Shown in pieces: positions 42,446 to 51,268 of a stretch of DNA of 64,000 nt. Under the pieces are notes generated by a model. It was not told the DNA's origin, did not search any database, and saw only the letters and a program-made list of their open reading frames with translations. The DNA comes from Bacteroidia bacterium (GTDB lineage Bacteria > Bacteroidota > Bacteroidia > B-17B0 > Aurantibacillaceae): the NCBI GenBank assembly GCA_018000995.1, contig JAGNIU010000004.1, positions 106,622-170,621 of the forward strand, read 5' to 3'. Made by a program: the position numbers and the translations under genes. Positions within the stretch are counted from its first letter, which is position 1; every line of letters starts with the position of its first letter.

Positions 42446-45313
42446 TTATTCTTTTAAAATCTTTTTATTTACTATTTTTTTTCCATCGGCATTAACTAGT
42501 AAATGATAGATTCCATTTGATAATTTTCGAATATCAAGTTTAGAAGTCATAGAGATAATTTTCTCGTTTAATATTAGTTGCCCTAAACTATTATAGAGTT
42601 CTATATGGGCATCATCAGGAATAGTTTCAAATACCACGTTTATTACATCATTACCAGGATTGGGATAAACAGATAATGATATTTCACTTTCTGATTCATC
42701 AATTTTTGTACAAGGGGAAACGAAAACAGTTATCGTATCTATTTTATTACATCCTGATGCATCAGTACCTGTTACAGTATAATTGAAGGTAGAAGAAGGA
42801 GAAACAACGATTGTAGATCCGGAACCTCCAGGGTTCCATAAATAAGCTGTAGGTGTTCCAGAAGCTGTTAAGGTTGCAGATTGTCCTACACATATTAAAC
42901 TGGCGGTACTAGAAATTGAATAAGCAGGATAAGGAGTAATATTTATAGTTACAGTATTTGAAAAAACTGAACCGCACCCAACAATTTCACCATCCACTGT
43001 ATATGTTGTAGTAACAGTTGGTGTTAAAACTACAAATGAAGTGGTAATTGGAATATTTCCGGGGTTTAAAGTATATGTATCAGCGAAGTAAACGCTCATG
43101 GCGATAGTTTTTCCAGCACAAGCTTGTAAGGTTGAGACTGAAATTGCAATTGTATTATTTGTGCACAAATTGAATTTGGCCAGATACCCATTATAGTTCG
43201 TCGTACTTCCGTGTAAGGGTTGATGACTACCCGAAGTTGCCATAGTGGTACCAACAGTACTTGTTGTTCGTCCGGTCAAATACACATTTCCAAAATTATC
43301 TGTTGAACATGATTCTGCTTCATCCTCTCTATTTCCTCCATAATAAGTACCCCAAAGCCTAATTCCAGAAGAGCTAAATCTTGCAAGAAAAGCATCTCCT
43401 AAAGTTGTTCCTCCGCCAAAAGTTGTTTGATGATTCCCTGAGGTCGCAATAAAATTAGAATTTGTACTTGTGGTTACTCCTGCTAAATAAACAGAACCAC
43501 TCTTATCAGTAGAACAAGAATATCCCTTATCACTTCCACTACCACCATAAAAAGTGCCCCACTGGCGAATACCTGATGAATTAAATTTCACTAAAAATGC
43601 ATCATCTGCTCCTCCACCAAAAAAATTCTGTCCAACCCCACTTGTAGAAATTCCAGTAGAATTACCATCTACTCGTCCGGCTAAGAAAACATTACCTACG
43701 ACATCTGTTGTGCATGAAAAACCATATTCATTAACATTCCCACCATAATATGTACCCCATTGACGAACTCCTGATGAATTAAATTTCGCTAAAAATGCAT
43801 CCCATGTACTTCCTCCAAAAGTAGATTTATGACTTCCTGGTGTCGCAATTACCGTACCAGTTGACGATGCTGTACTTCCAGAAAGATAAACATTGCCCAA
43901 AGTATCCGCACAACAAAACGCATCAACATCCGCAAGATTTCCTCCGTAATATGTTCCCCAGTATCTGACTCCTGAACTGTTAAACATTGCTAGAAAGCAA
44001 TCAGTATTTGTCCCAAAACTCGGCTGATGACTCCCTACAGTAGCAATCCCAGTTCCTGCCGAAGGTGAACCTGTAACATTACCAGCAATAAAAACATCTC
44101 CAAATTTATTTGTCGCAACAGAATAGATAACATCAGCGGAACCACTGGCTCCATAAAATGTCCCCCATAATCTCACTCCTGCAGAATCAAATTTCACCAA
44201 AAACCCATCCGAACCTCCAGGTCCAGAAATATTTGGCTGATGGCTCCCAGGCGTAGATACCAAAGATGATGTACTTGTACTCGACGATCCCACCAAATAA
44301 ACATTTTTTAATTTATCTGTTACACAAGCTCTCGCAATAGAACCAGCCCCGTAATAAGTACCCCATAACCTTACTCCATTCTGATCAAATTTAGCCAGAA
44401 ATGCGTTTGCCCCCATCGCAGTACTTTGATGACTTCCACTAGTTGCAATTACCGTTCCCGAAGCTGCTGTATACCCTGAAATATAAACATTAGAAGAAGC
44501 ATCGGTACAGCTTCCATAAGATTCAGTAATAGTATTGTCGCCATAATAAGTAGACCAGACACGTGTTGCCGGATCAATTACCAAAGGAAGAGAAGAATTG
44601 TAATTCTTTATATCAAAACTTAAAACATTATCGTTGATAATCCATTTCGAATTTAAAATTTTCCCGTTTTGATAAACAATTGGAGCTTCTTCATTAATGA
44701 TTCCAAAGTCAGTTTTTATTTGTAAACTGCCATCTTTTAGTAAAGAAACTTTAGCGCCTTTTATTTTAATTTTTATTAACTTATAATTTGCATTAGCATT
44801 AACAAGATAATCACATTTTAAAACTCCATTCTTATCATAATAATGAACATCAATATTAGCATACAGGTTCTTTAAGGTAACACCGGAAAATGACTTAACA
44901 TTTGTGATTCCATTTGGGCATACTTCTCGATAATAATTGAAATACCCAGGCAAAATGTCGTCCGTTATTTGTTCTAAATTTGAATTACAATTTTCCCAAT
45001 AAGAATCAATTCGATATATTGTACTTTTGTCAATTATTTTATCTCTAATCCCTGTCTTTATATTTTGTTCTTCCTTATATGAGTCTACTCTATACAATTG
45101 ATAACTCACACCGTTATTTCGTATATGAAACGCCATTTTTCCATCTGTGCCGCTAAACAATACATCAGGCCTTGGTTTATTATTTTGGTCGCTTATTTGA
45201 CCTTTATTTTCAGTAAAACTAACAAGCGATGCGTTCAATGGATTACTTTGATTCGCAATTATGTTGAATGTAAAAAATTCAATAAAAACTAAACATAAAT
45301 AATACTTTTTCAT
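42446..45313 (-). CDS. DUF7948/SBBP-repeat T9SS surface protein (paralogue 1)
   Basis: The 955-residue protein has a signal peptide and then a DUF7948 module of about 220 residues (FTENKGQISDQNNKPRPDVLF, FHIRNNGVSYQLYRVDSY, PLVIDPATRVWSTYYG). About eight SBBP beta-propeller repeats of 55-60 residues follow (FLAKFDSSGVRLWGTYYGG and DNFGNVYLTGRT types), then Ig-like segments and a type A T9SS domain (LSVYPNPGNDVINVVFE ... SNGIYHLLVNADGK). It closely resembles 51269-53920 over the N-terminal module and repeats. The cell probably displays it on its surface. Ligand and function are unknown. Confidence 0.87.
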   Translation of the reverse strand: MKKYYLCLVFIEFFTFNIIANQSNPLNASLVSFTENKGQISDQNNKPRPDVLFSGTDGKMAFHIRNNGVSYQLYRVDSYKEEQNIKTGIRDKIIDKSTIYRIDSYWENCNSNLEQITDDILPGYFNYYREVCPNGITNVKSFSGVTLKNLYANIDVHYYDKNGVLKCDYLVNANANYKLIKIKIKGAKVSLLKDGSLQIKTDFGIINEEAPIVYQNGKILNSKWIINDNVLSFDIKNYNSSLPLVIDPATRVWSTYYGDNTITESYGSCTDASSNVYISGYTAASGTVIATSGSHQSTAMGANAFLAKFDQNGVRLWGTYYGAGSIARACVTDKLKNVYLVGSSSTSTSSLVSTPGSHQPNISGPGGSDGFLVKFDSAGVRLWGTFYGASGSADVIYSVATNKFGDVFIAGNVTGSPSAGTGIATVGSHQPSFGTNTDCFLAMFNSSGVRYWGTYYGGNLADVDAFCCADTLGNVYLSGSTASSTGTVIATPGSHKSTFGGSTWDAFLAKFNSSGVRQWGTYYGGNVNEYGFSCTTDVVGNVFLAGRVDGNSTGISTSGVGQNFFGGGADDAFLVKFNSSGIRQWGTFYGGSGSDKGYSCSTDKSGSVYLAGVTTSTNSNFIATSGNHQTTFGGGTTLGDAFLARFSSSGIRLWGTYYGGNREDEAESCSTDNFGNVYLTGRTTSTVGTTMATSGSHQPLHGSTTNYNGYLAKFNLCTNNTIAISVSTLQACAGKTIAMSVYFADTYTLNPGNIPITTSFVVLTPTVTTTYTVDGEIVGCGSVFSNTVTINITPYPAYSISSTASLICVGQSATLTASGTPTAYLWNPGGSGSTIVVSPSSTFNYTVTGTDASGCNKIDTITVFVSPCTKIDESESEISLSVYPNPGNDVINVVFETIPDDAHIELYNSLGQLILNEKIISMTSKLDIRKLSNGIYHLLVNADGKKIVNKKILKE

Positions 45314-45369
45314 ATCAGTTGGTTTTAAGTAAAATTACATTTTTTAATTGAATAATCATAAAAGACATT

Positions 45370-45466
45370 CTAAACACTTCTCGCCGCCACAAAAGCTGTA
45401 CTCCAGGCATTCTGAAAATTAAAACCGCCGGTGATGCCGTCGATGTCTAAAACTTCAACAAAGAAA
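45370..45466 (-). pseudogene. Remnant of a HI0933-like flavoprotein gene 3' end
   Basis: Read on the - strand, this stretch encodes [25 protein letters not shown], followed by a stop at 45372-45370. It matches the C-terminus of the intact flavoprotein at 47755-48981, which reads [23 protein letters not shown]. Over 45386-45466 and 47783-47863 the DNA agrees with about six mismatches in 81 bases. Upstream (45467 onward) the similarity stops and no frame continues, so only the last 30 or so codons remain. It is a direct repeat of the intact gene's 3' end. Confidence 0.82.
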
Positions 45467-45481
45467 AATAAATTTATAAAA

Positions 45482-45498
45482 TGCTATAATTCATAGCA
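45482..45498. promoter_or_regulatory. Inverted repeat upstream of the KilA-N gene
   Basis: TGCTAT-aattc-ATAGCA is a perfect 6-bp inverted repeat. It ends about 20 bases before the -7-like sequence TAATTTTA (45520-45527, one mismatch to TAnnTTTG), so it would cover the -33 position of the KilA-N promoter. This is the place for an operator. No regulator gene is next to it apart from the KilA-N protein itself. Confidence 0.45.
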
Positions 45499-45547
45499 AT
45501 CATTTTTATTATTGCGTTGTAATTTTACCCTTATTAAAGAAAAAATA

Positions 45548-46384
45548 ATGAGTAAAATAAAAGTAAAGAACACCGAAATAACAATAATTCAAGATGGGGA
45601 TAATGACTTGATAAGTCTTACCGATATGCTAAAAGCAAAAGAAGGTAATTTTCTAATTGAAAACTGGTTGAGAAATAGAAATACAATTGAATTTTTAGGC
45701 ATCTGGGAAGCCATAAACAATCCTAATTTTAATTACCCCGAATTCGAGGGAATTAAAAAAGTAGCAGGACTTAATTCTTTCACAATCAGCGTAAAAGAAT
45801 GGGTATCTAAAACTAAGGCCATTGGACTAACAGCCAAAGCAGGTAGATACGGCGGAACTTATGCTCATAAAGACATTGCTTTTGAGTTTGGAACATGGAT
45901 AAGTCCGGAGTTTAAACTTTACCTCATAAAAGAATTTCAGCGTTTAAAAGATGAAGAAAGTAAATCATTAAATAAAGAATGGGATTACAGAAGATTTTTA
46001 TCGAAGGTTAATTACAGGATACACACCGAAGCTGTTAAGGAAAATCTGATTCCCAAATACAGTTCTACAATTGAATCTTATATTTATGCGAGTGAAGCGG
46101 AGATGTTAAATGTTGCTGTATTTGGAATTACTTCAAAAGAGTGGAGAGAAAACAATAAAGAAGCTGATAAAAAAGGTTTGAATATTCGAGACATGGCCAA
46201 CATTCATCAATTAACAGTGTTATCAAATCTTGAAAGTTATAGTTCAATATTAATCAATGAAGGATTGTCTCCTGAAAATAGATTAATTAAACTAAAAGAA
46301 TCGGCGGTAAATCAATTGAGGGCAATTTCAAAACAAAATTATACCTACTCTATTGAAAGCCCAAATCATTTAAAATTTTCATAA
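45548..46384 (+). CDS. KilA-N domain protein
   Basis: I use the ATG at 45548 (MSKIKVKNTEITIIQDGDND); a TTG at 45512 is also in frame but gives an unlikely N-terminus. The 278-residue product has a KilA-N DNA-binding domain in its first 110 residues (LISLTDMLKAKEGNFLIENW, GRYGGTYAHKDIAFEFGTWISPEF). A helical C-terminal part follows with EAEMLNVAVFGITSKEWRENN. KilA-N proteins were named from phage P1 and occur in phages, mobile elements and scattered on Bacteroidota chromosomes. It stands alone between surface-protein genes with a terminator behind it. Phage origin is possible but not shown. Confidence 0.88.
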   Translation: MSKIKVKNTEITIIQDGDNDLISLTDMLKAKEGNFLIENWLRNRNTIEFLGIWEAINNPNFNYPEFEGIKKVAGLNSFTISVKEWVSKTKAIGLTAKAGRYGGTYAHKDIAFEFGTWISPEFKLYLIKEFQRLKDEESKSLNKEWDYRRFLSKVNYRIHTEAVKENLIPKYSSTIESYIYASEAEMLNVAVFGITSKEWRENNKEADKKGLNIRDMANIHQLTVLSNLESYSSILINEGLSPENRLIKLKESAVNQLRAISKQNYTYSIESPNHLKFS

Positions 46385-46438
46385 AACAGAAAAATCACAA
46401 TCAAAAACTACTCGCCGTCCTCAAACGTCCTAAAACAA

Positions 46439-46473
46439 AAAGAGCAACACAAAGTTAATTTGCATTGCTCTTT
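46439..46473. terminator. Terminator between KilA-N and T9SS genes
   Basis: The arms AAAGAGCAA (46439-46447) and TTGCTCTTT (46465-46473) form a 9-bp stem, with an A run before and TTTATTAAG after. It lies between convergent genes and can serve both. Confidence 0.7.
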
Positions 46474-46490
46474 ATTAAGAAAGGGATTTC

Positions 46491-47477
46491 TTAATTTGTT
46501 TTTACAAATCGCTGATAAGCTGTTTTCTCTTTATAATTCAGTTTTAAAATGTATAAGCCTTGTTCTAAGGATTCAACATTAATTGAATTAGAGAATTCCT
46601 GATCCATCACATTTCTACCTGCCATATCCATTACCTGTAATGATTGTGGTGTTTCTTGTCCGCTTAAATTAATAAACAAATCGCTTTTGGTTGGGTTAGG
46701 ATAAATTGTTGCTGCCGGCGATATAGTCGCTACTTCGTTAACACCAGCTAAAAGAGCATCTGAATCCGCTCTAGCAGTAAATTTTAATGAACCCATTACT
46801 TCGTAGTCATATTCGAAAATCGGAAACTTTCTTCCTGTTTCGTAATAATACACGTTTCTAAAATAGCCGGTCATATTTACAGTTCCGGATACAACAGTTA
46901 ATGTTATAGATTCAGTCACTTGAAGGCAGTTCGGATGAACATTTCCATTGGGTAATATAACTGTACCTGTTCCGTTTGCAGAAATGGTTGCTGTACCCGA
47001 AAAACTCATTGTATTCGAACCTGAAGTTTGGAGAGCTACAAAACCATCTGTACTAACACTGCCATAAGAAATCGGGTAGCTACGTAAAATCCCCGAGTTA
47101 CTAAACACAAGTGTTTCAGATTGAACTGCATCAAGTTGTCCAACAAATTCATAATTTGAACCTGCAGAACGGTAAAATTCATATCTCGTAGAACCTATTT
47201 CATTCTCCGCAATCGTTGTGGTTGGAAAAAGTGAAGCCCCGGAAACACTTGACGGATTAACATAATTTACAGTATTGGAACCTTGGGCAGTCATTCCCGA
47301 AAAATTCCAAATCTGATTAGTTCCGATTGATTTAGGAACAACAGAAACAGAATCATAATAAGTTAACTTATTAATATCGCCAATTACCGGCTCATTCGCG
47401 GCTTTGGTTAATGTAACCTGTGCACTTACTGTAAATGCACTTGCTAATGCTAAAGTTGTTAAGTAAAGATTTTTCAT
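46491..47477 (-). CDS. Secreted protein with type A T9SS sorting domain
   Basis: The 328-residue product has a signal peptide (MKNLYLTTLALASAFTVSAQ) and a 220-residue beta-rich region (SIGTNQIWNFSGMTAQGSNTVNYV, STRYEFYRSAGSNYEFVGQLD). The C-terminal type A sorting domain is ATIYPNPTKSDLFINL, VMDMAGRNVMDQEF, EQGLYILKLNYK. The middle domain is of a kind often seen in small Bacteroidota surface proteins, without known function. It lies downstream of the flavoprotein gene on the same strand, 277 bp apart, with the hairpin at 47689-47711 between. Confidence 0.85.
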   Translation of the reverse strand: MKNLYLTTLALASAFTVSAQVTLTKAANEPVIGDINKLTYYDSVSVVPKSIGTNQIWNFSGMTAQGSNTVNYVNPSSVSGASLFPTTTIAENEIGSTRYEFYRSAGSNYEFVGQLDAVQSETLVFSNSGILRSYPISYGSVSTDGFVALQTSGSNTMSFSGTATISANGTGTVILPNGNVHPNCLQVTESITLTVVSGTVNMTGYFRNVYYYETGRKFPIFEYDYEVMGSLKFTARADSDALLAGVNEVATISPAATIYPNPTKSDLFINLSGQETPQSLQVMDMAGRNVMDQEFSNSINVESLEQGLYILKLNYKEKTAYQRFVKTN

Positions 47478-47688
47478 GACTTTATGGGTTTAATTTTATA
47501 TTAAAGGTATTGAAACGCAGAAGTGAGTGTTATGATAAGCATCATAAACAGATTGGCTTTAACTAAGATTAAATAAATTTATTTTCAATAAGAATTCAAT
47601 AAGATGATCCTGGTCCTATGAAATTAAAAATTACTCATTTTAATTTAATTGCCAGAATCTGAGAAAAACAACAGTTTCGCTTATGCAG

Positions 47689-47711
47689 ATTCCCTGCTAA
47701 GGCTCAGGAAT
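47689..47711. repeat. Small imperfect hairpin, REP-like
   Basis: ATTCCCTG (47689-47696) and CAGGAAT (47705-47711) form a stem with one bulged base. The words resemble the ends of dispersed intergenic repeats (ATTCC-loop-GGAAT-A/GAC). It lies in the 277-bp gap between the flavoprotein and the T9SS gene, where I see nothing else apart from AT-rich DNA and the -7-like TACCTTTA upstream of 47477. Confidence 0.4.
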
Positions 47712-47754
47712 AACAAGTTAGTTTTTTTAATAACGTTTATTTAGTCGTACTTCG

Positions 47755-48981
47755 TCAATCGTTATTCGTAATTCCAACTGCTGCCACAAAAGATGTACTC
47801 CAGGCATTTTGAAAGTTGAAACCGCCGGTGATGCCGTCGATGTCTAAAACTTCACCACAGAAATAAAGATTTGGCATTAGTTTGCTTTGCATGGTTTTGA
47901 AATCAATTTCTTTCAGGTTCACTCCCCCACTCGTTACAAATTCTTCTTTAAAAGTGGTTTTGCCTTTCATGTTGTAAACATCATTAGTGAGAACCTGAGC
48001 GAGTTTATTCATTTGTTTTTTACTTAATTCATTCCAGGGTTTATTATCAGGTATTTCTGATTTATCCAATAAGAAAGCCCATAACCGCTTTGGTATTTCG
48101 TAAAGCGGAGTATTTATTATCAAACTTTTCTCCTTCATCCATGTCGCCAATTCAGAACTCACCATCTCACTATTTAAATCACCCGTCCAATTAATTAAAA
48201 TATTAGCGTTATAATCTAAATCAAAAAAATCTTTCGCTGCAAAAGCCGATAATTTTAAAACAGCCGGACCGCTTAATCCCCAATGCGTAATTAAAACGGG
48301 ACCCGTATATTGGTGTTTTGTTTTCTCAACTCGAACTGTTGCGTTTTGCACGCTCAAACCCATTAATTCTTTAATGTTGTTGCCCGGTAAATTTATGGTA
48401 AAGAGACTCGGGATTAATTCTGATATGGTATGGCCCGTTTGTTGAATGAAACTGTAGTTCTTGGCGCTGTTGTGTCCGCCCGAACTTATTATTACGGCAT
48501 TCGCTGAGAAAGAGCCTTGCGTAGTTTGAATATTTAGTATTTCGGGTTTATTATTTCGGGTTATTGAAAGAACTTCTGTATTCATTTTAATTTCTATTCC
48601 ATATTTTTTTGCTTCGTACATAAAGCAATCGATAATGGTTTCGGAAGAATTGCTTTCAGGAAACATTCTGTTATCGGGTTCTGTTTTTAAATCCACTCCC
48701 CGTTTCTTGAACCAAGCAATGGTATCACGTACATTAAATCTTGAGAAAACCTGTTTCAATTCTTTAGAGCCACGCGGATAATTCTTTACTAATTCATTCA
48801 CGTCAAAACAATGATTAGTCACATTACATCTTCCTCCTCCTGAAATCCGCACTTTCGCTAAAAGCTTATTGCTTTTTTCGAGGATGGTGACTTTAATACC
48901 AGGATGTAATTCCGCTGCATTAATAGCCGCGAAGAACCCTGCTGCGCCTCCTCCGATTATGATTATGTGTTTATTAGTCAA
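47755..48981 (-). CDS. HI0933/BaiN-like NAD(P)/FAD flavoprotein
   Basis: The 408-residue protein starts with the FAD-binding glycine motif HIIIIGGGAAGFFAAINAAE and has ISGGGRCNVTNHC, ISSGGHNS, HWGLSGPAVLKLSAFAA and the C-terminal [20 protein letters not shown]. This is the HI0933-like family of flavoproteins. Substrates are mostly unknown; one relative (BaiN) reduces bile acid intermediates. All expected glycine and Cys positions are present. A fragment of the same 3' end lies at 45370-45466. Confidence 0.93.
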   Translation of the reverse strand: MTNKHIIIIGGGAAGFFAAINAAELHPGIKVTILEKSNKLLAKVRISGGGRCNVTNHCFDVNELVKNYPRGSKELKQVFSRFNVRDTIAWFKKRGVDLKTEPDNRMFPESNSSETIIDCFMYEAKKYGIEIKMNTEVLSITRNNKPEILNIQTTQGSFSANAVIISSGGHNSAKNYSFIQQTGHTISELIPSLFTINLPGNNIKELMGLSVQNATVRVEKTKHQYTGPVLITHWGLSGPAVLKLSAFAAKDFFDLDYNANILINWTGDLNSEMVSSELATWMKEKSLIINTPLYEIPKRLWAFLLDKSEIPDNKPWNELSKKQMNKLAQVLTNDVYNMKGKTTFKEEFVTSGGVNLKEIDFKTMQSKLMPNLYFCGEVLDIDGITGGFNFQNAWSTSFVAAVGITNND

Positions 48982-49010
48982 TCCAGTAAGTTCGCCACAA
49001 AAGCTCTAAA

Positions 49011-49097
49011 GCACTAAATCCCACAAAAGGCTGGTTTAGTTGGCTAAATCTACACAAAAAAATTAGTGGGATTTTGTGTTTTTGTGATTTAGTGGCA
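49011..49097. repeat. Imperfect inverted repeat upstream of the SPFH gene
   Basis: The words GCACTAAATCCCACAAAA (49011-49028) and the complement of TTTTGTGATTTAGTGGC (about 49080-49096) match with small gaps. The element lies between the start of the flavoprotein gene and the start of the SPFH gene and could form a cruciform. It may be a small repeat or a control site. Confidence 0.35.
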
Positions 49098-49150
49098 AAA
49101 AAGGTATGATTTTATTTTTTACATTTACTCATACATTAAAACAAAAGACA

Positions 49151-50263
49151 ATGGGATTATTTGATAAAATTAAAGGCGAATTCATTGACATAATTGAATG
49201 GACCGACAACACGAGCGATACCATTATGTGGAAATTTCCACGTATGGGGAATGAAATTAAAATGAATGCAAAACTTACCGTGCGCGAAAGTCAGGTAGCT
49301 TTGTTTTTAAATGAGGGAAAAGCGGCAGATCTTTTCCAACCGGGTATGTATACCTTGGAAACTCAGAATATGCCAATCATGAGCACATTGAAAGGCTGGA
49401 AATACGGATTTAATTCTCCGTTCAAAGCTGATGTGTTCTTTTTCAATACCAAACAATTCACGAATCAAAAATGGGGCACAAAAAACCCTATCATGTTACG
49501 TGATGCAGAATTTGGACCAATTCGTATTCGTGCTTTTGGATCTTATGCGTTTAAAATAAAAGATGCAACAATGTTCTTTAAAGAAGTTGCTTCTACAAAT
49601 CCTGATTTTACTGTTGATGAAGTTAACGAACAACTAAGAAATTTAGCTGTTAGTCGCGGAATGGATGCTATTGCTGAAAGTAAAATTCCGGTTTTAGATT
49701 TAGCGAGCAATTATGATGAAGTTTCTAAATTAATCACCGAAAAAATTCGTCCTGAGTTTAATGAACTTGGTTTAGAGTTAACTAAATTCTTAATTGAAAA
49801 TATTTCATTACCTCCAGAAGTTGAAGCAATGCTTGACAAACGCAGCAGCATGGGTATTTTAGGAAACCTTGGTGCATTTAATCAGTTTCAAGCAGGTGTA
49901 TCGATGGAGAAAGCCGCAGAGAATCAAAATGGCGGTGGTATCATGGGCGCTGGTTTAGGTGCAGGAATGGGTTTTGGTATGGCTAATCAAATGGGTAATA
50001 TGTATCAGAATAATACTGTTACTCCAAATACTAATAACACACCTCCTCCTATTACTCCGCCTCCTGTAATTCAGTTTCACGTAGCAGTAAATGGTCAGCA
50101 AACAGGTCCGTTTAATTTGCAACAACTACAAGCAATGGCAACGGCAGGACAATTAACTAAACAATCTCAAGTTTGGAAAGCGGGAATGGCCGGATGGTTA
50201 TCTGCAGAAACACAACCGGAGTTAGCGGCGTTATTTAATAATGTTCCGCCTCCGATAGGATAA
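49151..50263 (+). CDS. SPFH-domain protein with C-terminal GYF-type domain
   Basis: I start at the ATG at 49151 (MGLFDKIKGEFIDIIEWTDN), which matches the family; the frame could start 45 bases earlier but without family similarity. The 370-residue product has an SPFH domain like the 'virion core protein' group (YTLETQNMPIMSTLKGWKYGF, RIRAFGSYAFKIKDATMFFKEV, ELTKFLIENISLPPEVEAMLDK). A Gly/Met-rich linker and a proline-rich stretch (PPPITPPP) follow. The C-terminal GYF_2 domain reads FHVAVNGQQTGPFNLQQL ... QVWKAGMAGWLSAE. Relatives usually have a zinc ribbon at this end. It may organise a membrane or envelope assembly. The role is unknown. Confidence 0.88.
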   Translation: MGLFDKIKGEFIDIIEWTDNTSDTIMWKFPRMGNEIKMNAKLTVRESQVALFLNEGKAADLFQPGMYTLETQNMPIMSTLKGWKYGFNSPFKADVFFFNTKQFTNQKWGTKNPIMLRDAEFGPIRIRAFGSYAFKIKDATMFFKEVASTNPDFTVDEVNEQLRNLAVSRGMDAIAESKIPVLDLASNYDEVSKLITEKIRPEFNELGLELTKFLIENISLPPEVEAMLDKRSSMGILGNLGAFNQFQAGVSMEKAAENQNGGGIMGAGLGAGMGFGMANQMGNMYQNNTVTPNTNNTPPPITPPPVIQFHVAVNGQQTGPFNLQQLQAMATAGQLTKQSQVWKAGMAGWLSAETQPELAALFNNVPPPIG

Positions 50264-50284
50264 ATAAAACAAATATTTTTAAAT

Positions 50285-50312
50285 AGCCTGCGACGATGTT
50301 GCGGGCTTTTTT
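50285..50312 (+). terminator. Terminator after the SPFH-GYF gene
   Basis: AGCCTGCGAC-gat-GTTGCGGGCT forms a 10-bp stem (two G-U type pairs) followed by TTTTTT. It lies 21 bases after the stop. Confidence 0.85.
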
Positions 50313-50368
50313 ATGTCCAATTTATTCAATTTATCACCTGCCTTCAGGAATTAGTTTATATTTACTAT

Positions 50369-51256
50369 ATGATAAAAAAAATAATCTTACTGGTGACCTG
50401 TTTTACAATTGTAAGCAGCACCTATTCGCAATGGTCATTTGAAATTGATAATAAGTACGGATTTAAAATGTTGGGCGACTATGGTTCAGGTGGGTATGGA
50501 AATTCTACCTCTTCTCCTACTTCAACAACTTTTAAGGATAAAAAATTCTCGTTTGGAAATGGTTATCAAATTGGATTAGGGTTTCGTTATGGCTTTAAAA
50601 ATAATTTCGGAATTGATTTCGGGTATGCCTATTTATTAGGTCAAAAAAACACAACAACTTCTGAAAATTTAGTTTCTAATTACTCCTATAAGGAAGAGAT
50701 TAAATCGAGAATTTCAAGAGTATACTTTGGATTTTCATATTTGGATAAGGGGAAGAAAGTTTCACCAATTATTAAAATGGGTGTATTAATAGCAGTAGGT
50801 AAAGTTATTTTTGATTACTCTAATTCTTTTCCGGGTTACAATCCAAATCCACCATATGGACAAATCACTAGTAAAACTGAATCAAGTACTAAATATTATG
50901 GTGGCGTTTCAGCCGGCTTTTATTCAGGATTAGGAATTAACTTTAAAGCTAGCGACAAAGTATCACTTCAATTAATTCTTGACGTAGTTGTACAAGAATT
51001 TACTCCGGCTAGAGCTACTGTAACAAAATCAACTCTGAATGGAGAGGATCAATTGCCAAAAATGACCACTTATGACAAGGAGACGTTATTTGTGAAAAAC
51101 GATGCCTCTAATGGATTTCCTACAGGTACAAGTTCTCCTAATCGTGTAAATAAAATTTCAATTCCATTAAGCAGTTTTGGTCCTTCTTTCAATATTGTTT
51201 TTAATATAGGAAAAAAGAAAGAAGCTACACAGGAAGCGAAAAACACAGCTCTATAA
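50369..51256 (+). CDS. Outer-membrane beta-barrel protein
   Basis: The 295-residue product has a signal peptide (MIKKIILLVTCFTIVSSTYSQ). Alternating strands of barrel type follow (YQIGLGFRYGFKNNFGIDFGYAYLLG, SRISRVYFGFSYLDKGKKVSPIIKMGV, YYGGVSAGFYSGLGINF), with a final strand GPSFNIVFNIGKKK. It resembles the small outer-membrane barrels common in Bacteroidota. The -7-like TATATTTA sits just before the ATG, so the leader would be very short. Confidence 0.8.
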   Translation: MIKKIILLVTCFTIVSSTYSQWSFEIDNKYGFKMLGDYGSGGYGNSTSSPTSTTFKDKKFSFGNGYQIGLGFRYGFKNNFGIDFGYAYLLGQKNTTTSENLVSNYSYKEEIKSRISRVYFGFSYLDKGKKVSPIIKMGVLIAVGKVIFDYSNSFPGYNPNPPYGQITSKTESSTKYYGGVSAGFYSGLGINFKASDKVSLQLILDVVVQEFTPARATVTKSTLNGEDQLPKMTTYDKETLFVKNDASNGFPTGTSSPNRVNKISIPLSSFGPSFNIVFNIGKKKEATQEAKNTAL

Positions 51257-51268
51257 AGTATAAAATAA

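Noticed and set aside
45548..46384. Prophage around the KilA-N gene
   Set aside because: No integrase, capsid, terminase or lysis genes are nearby; only a small relic is possible.
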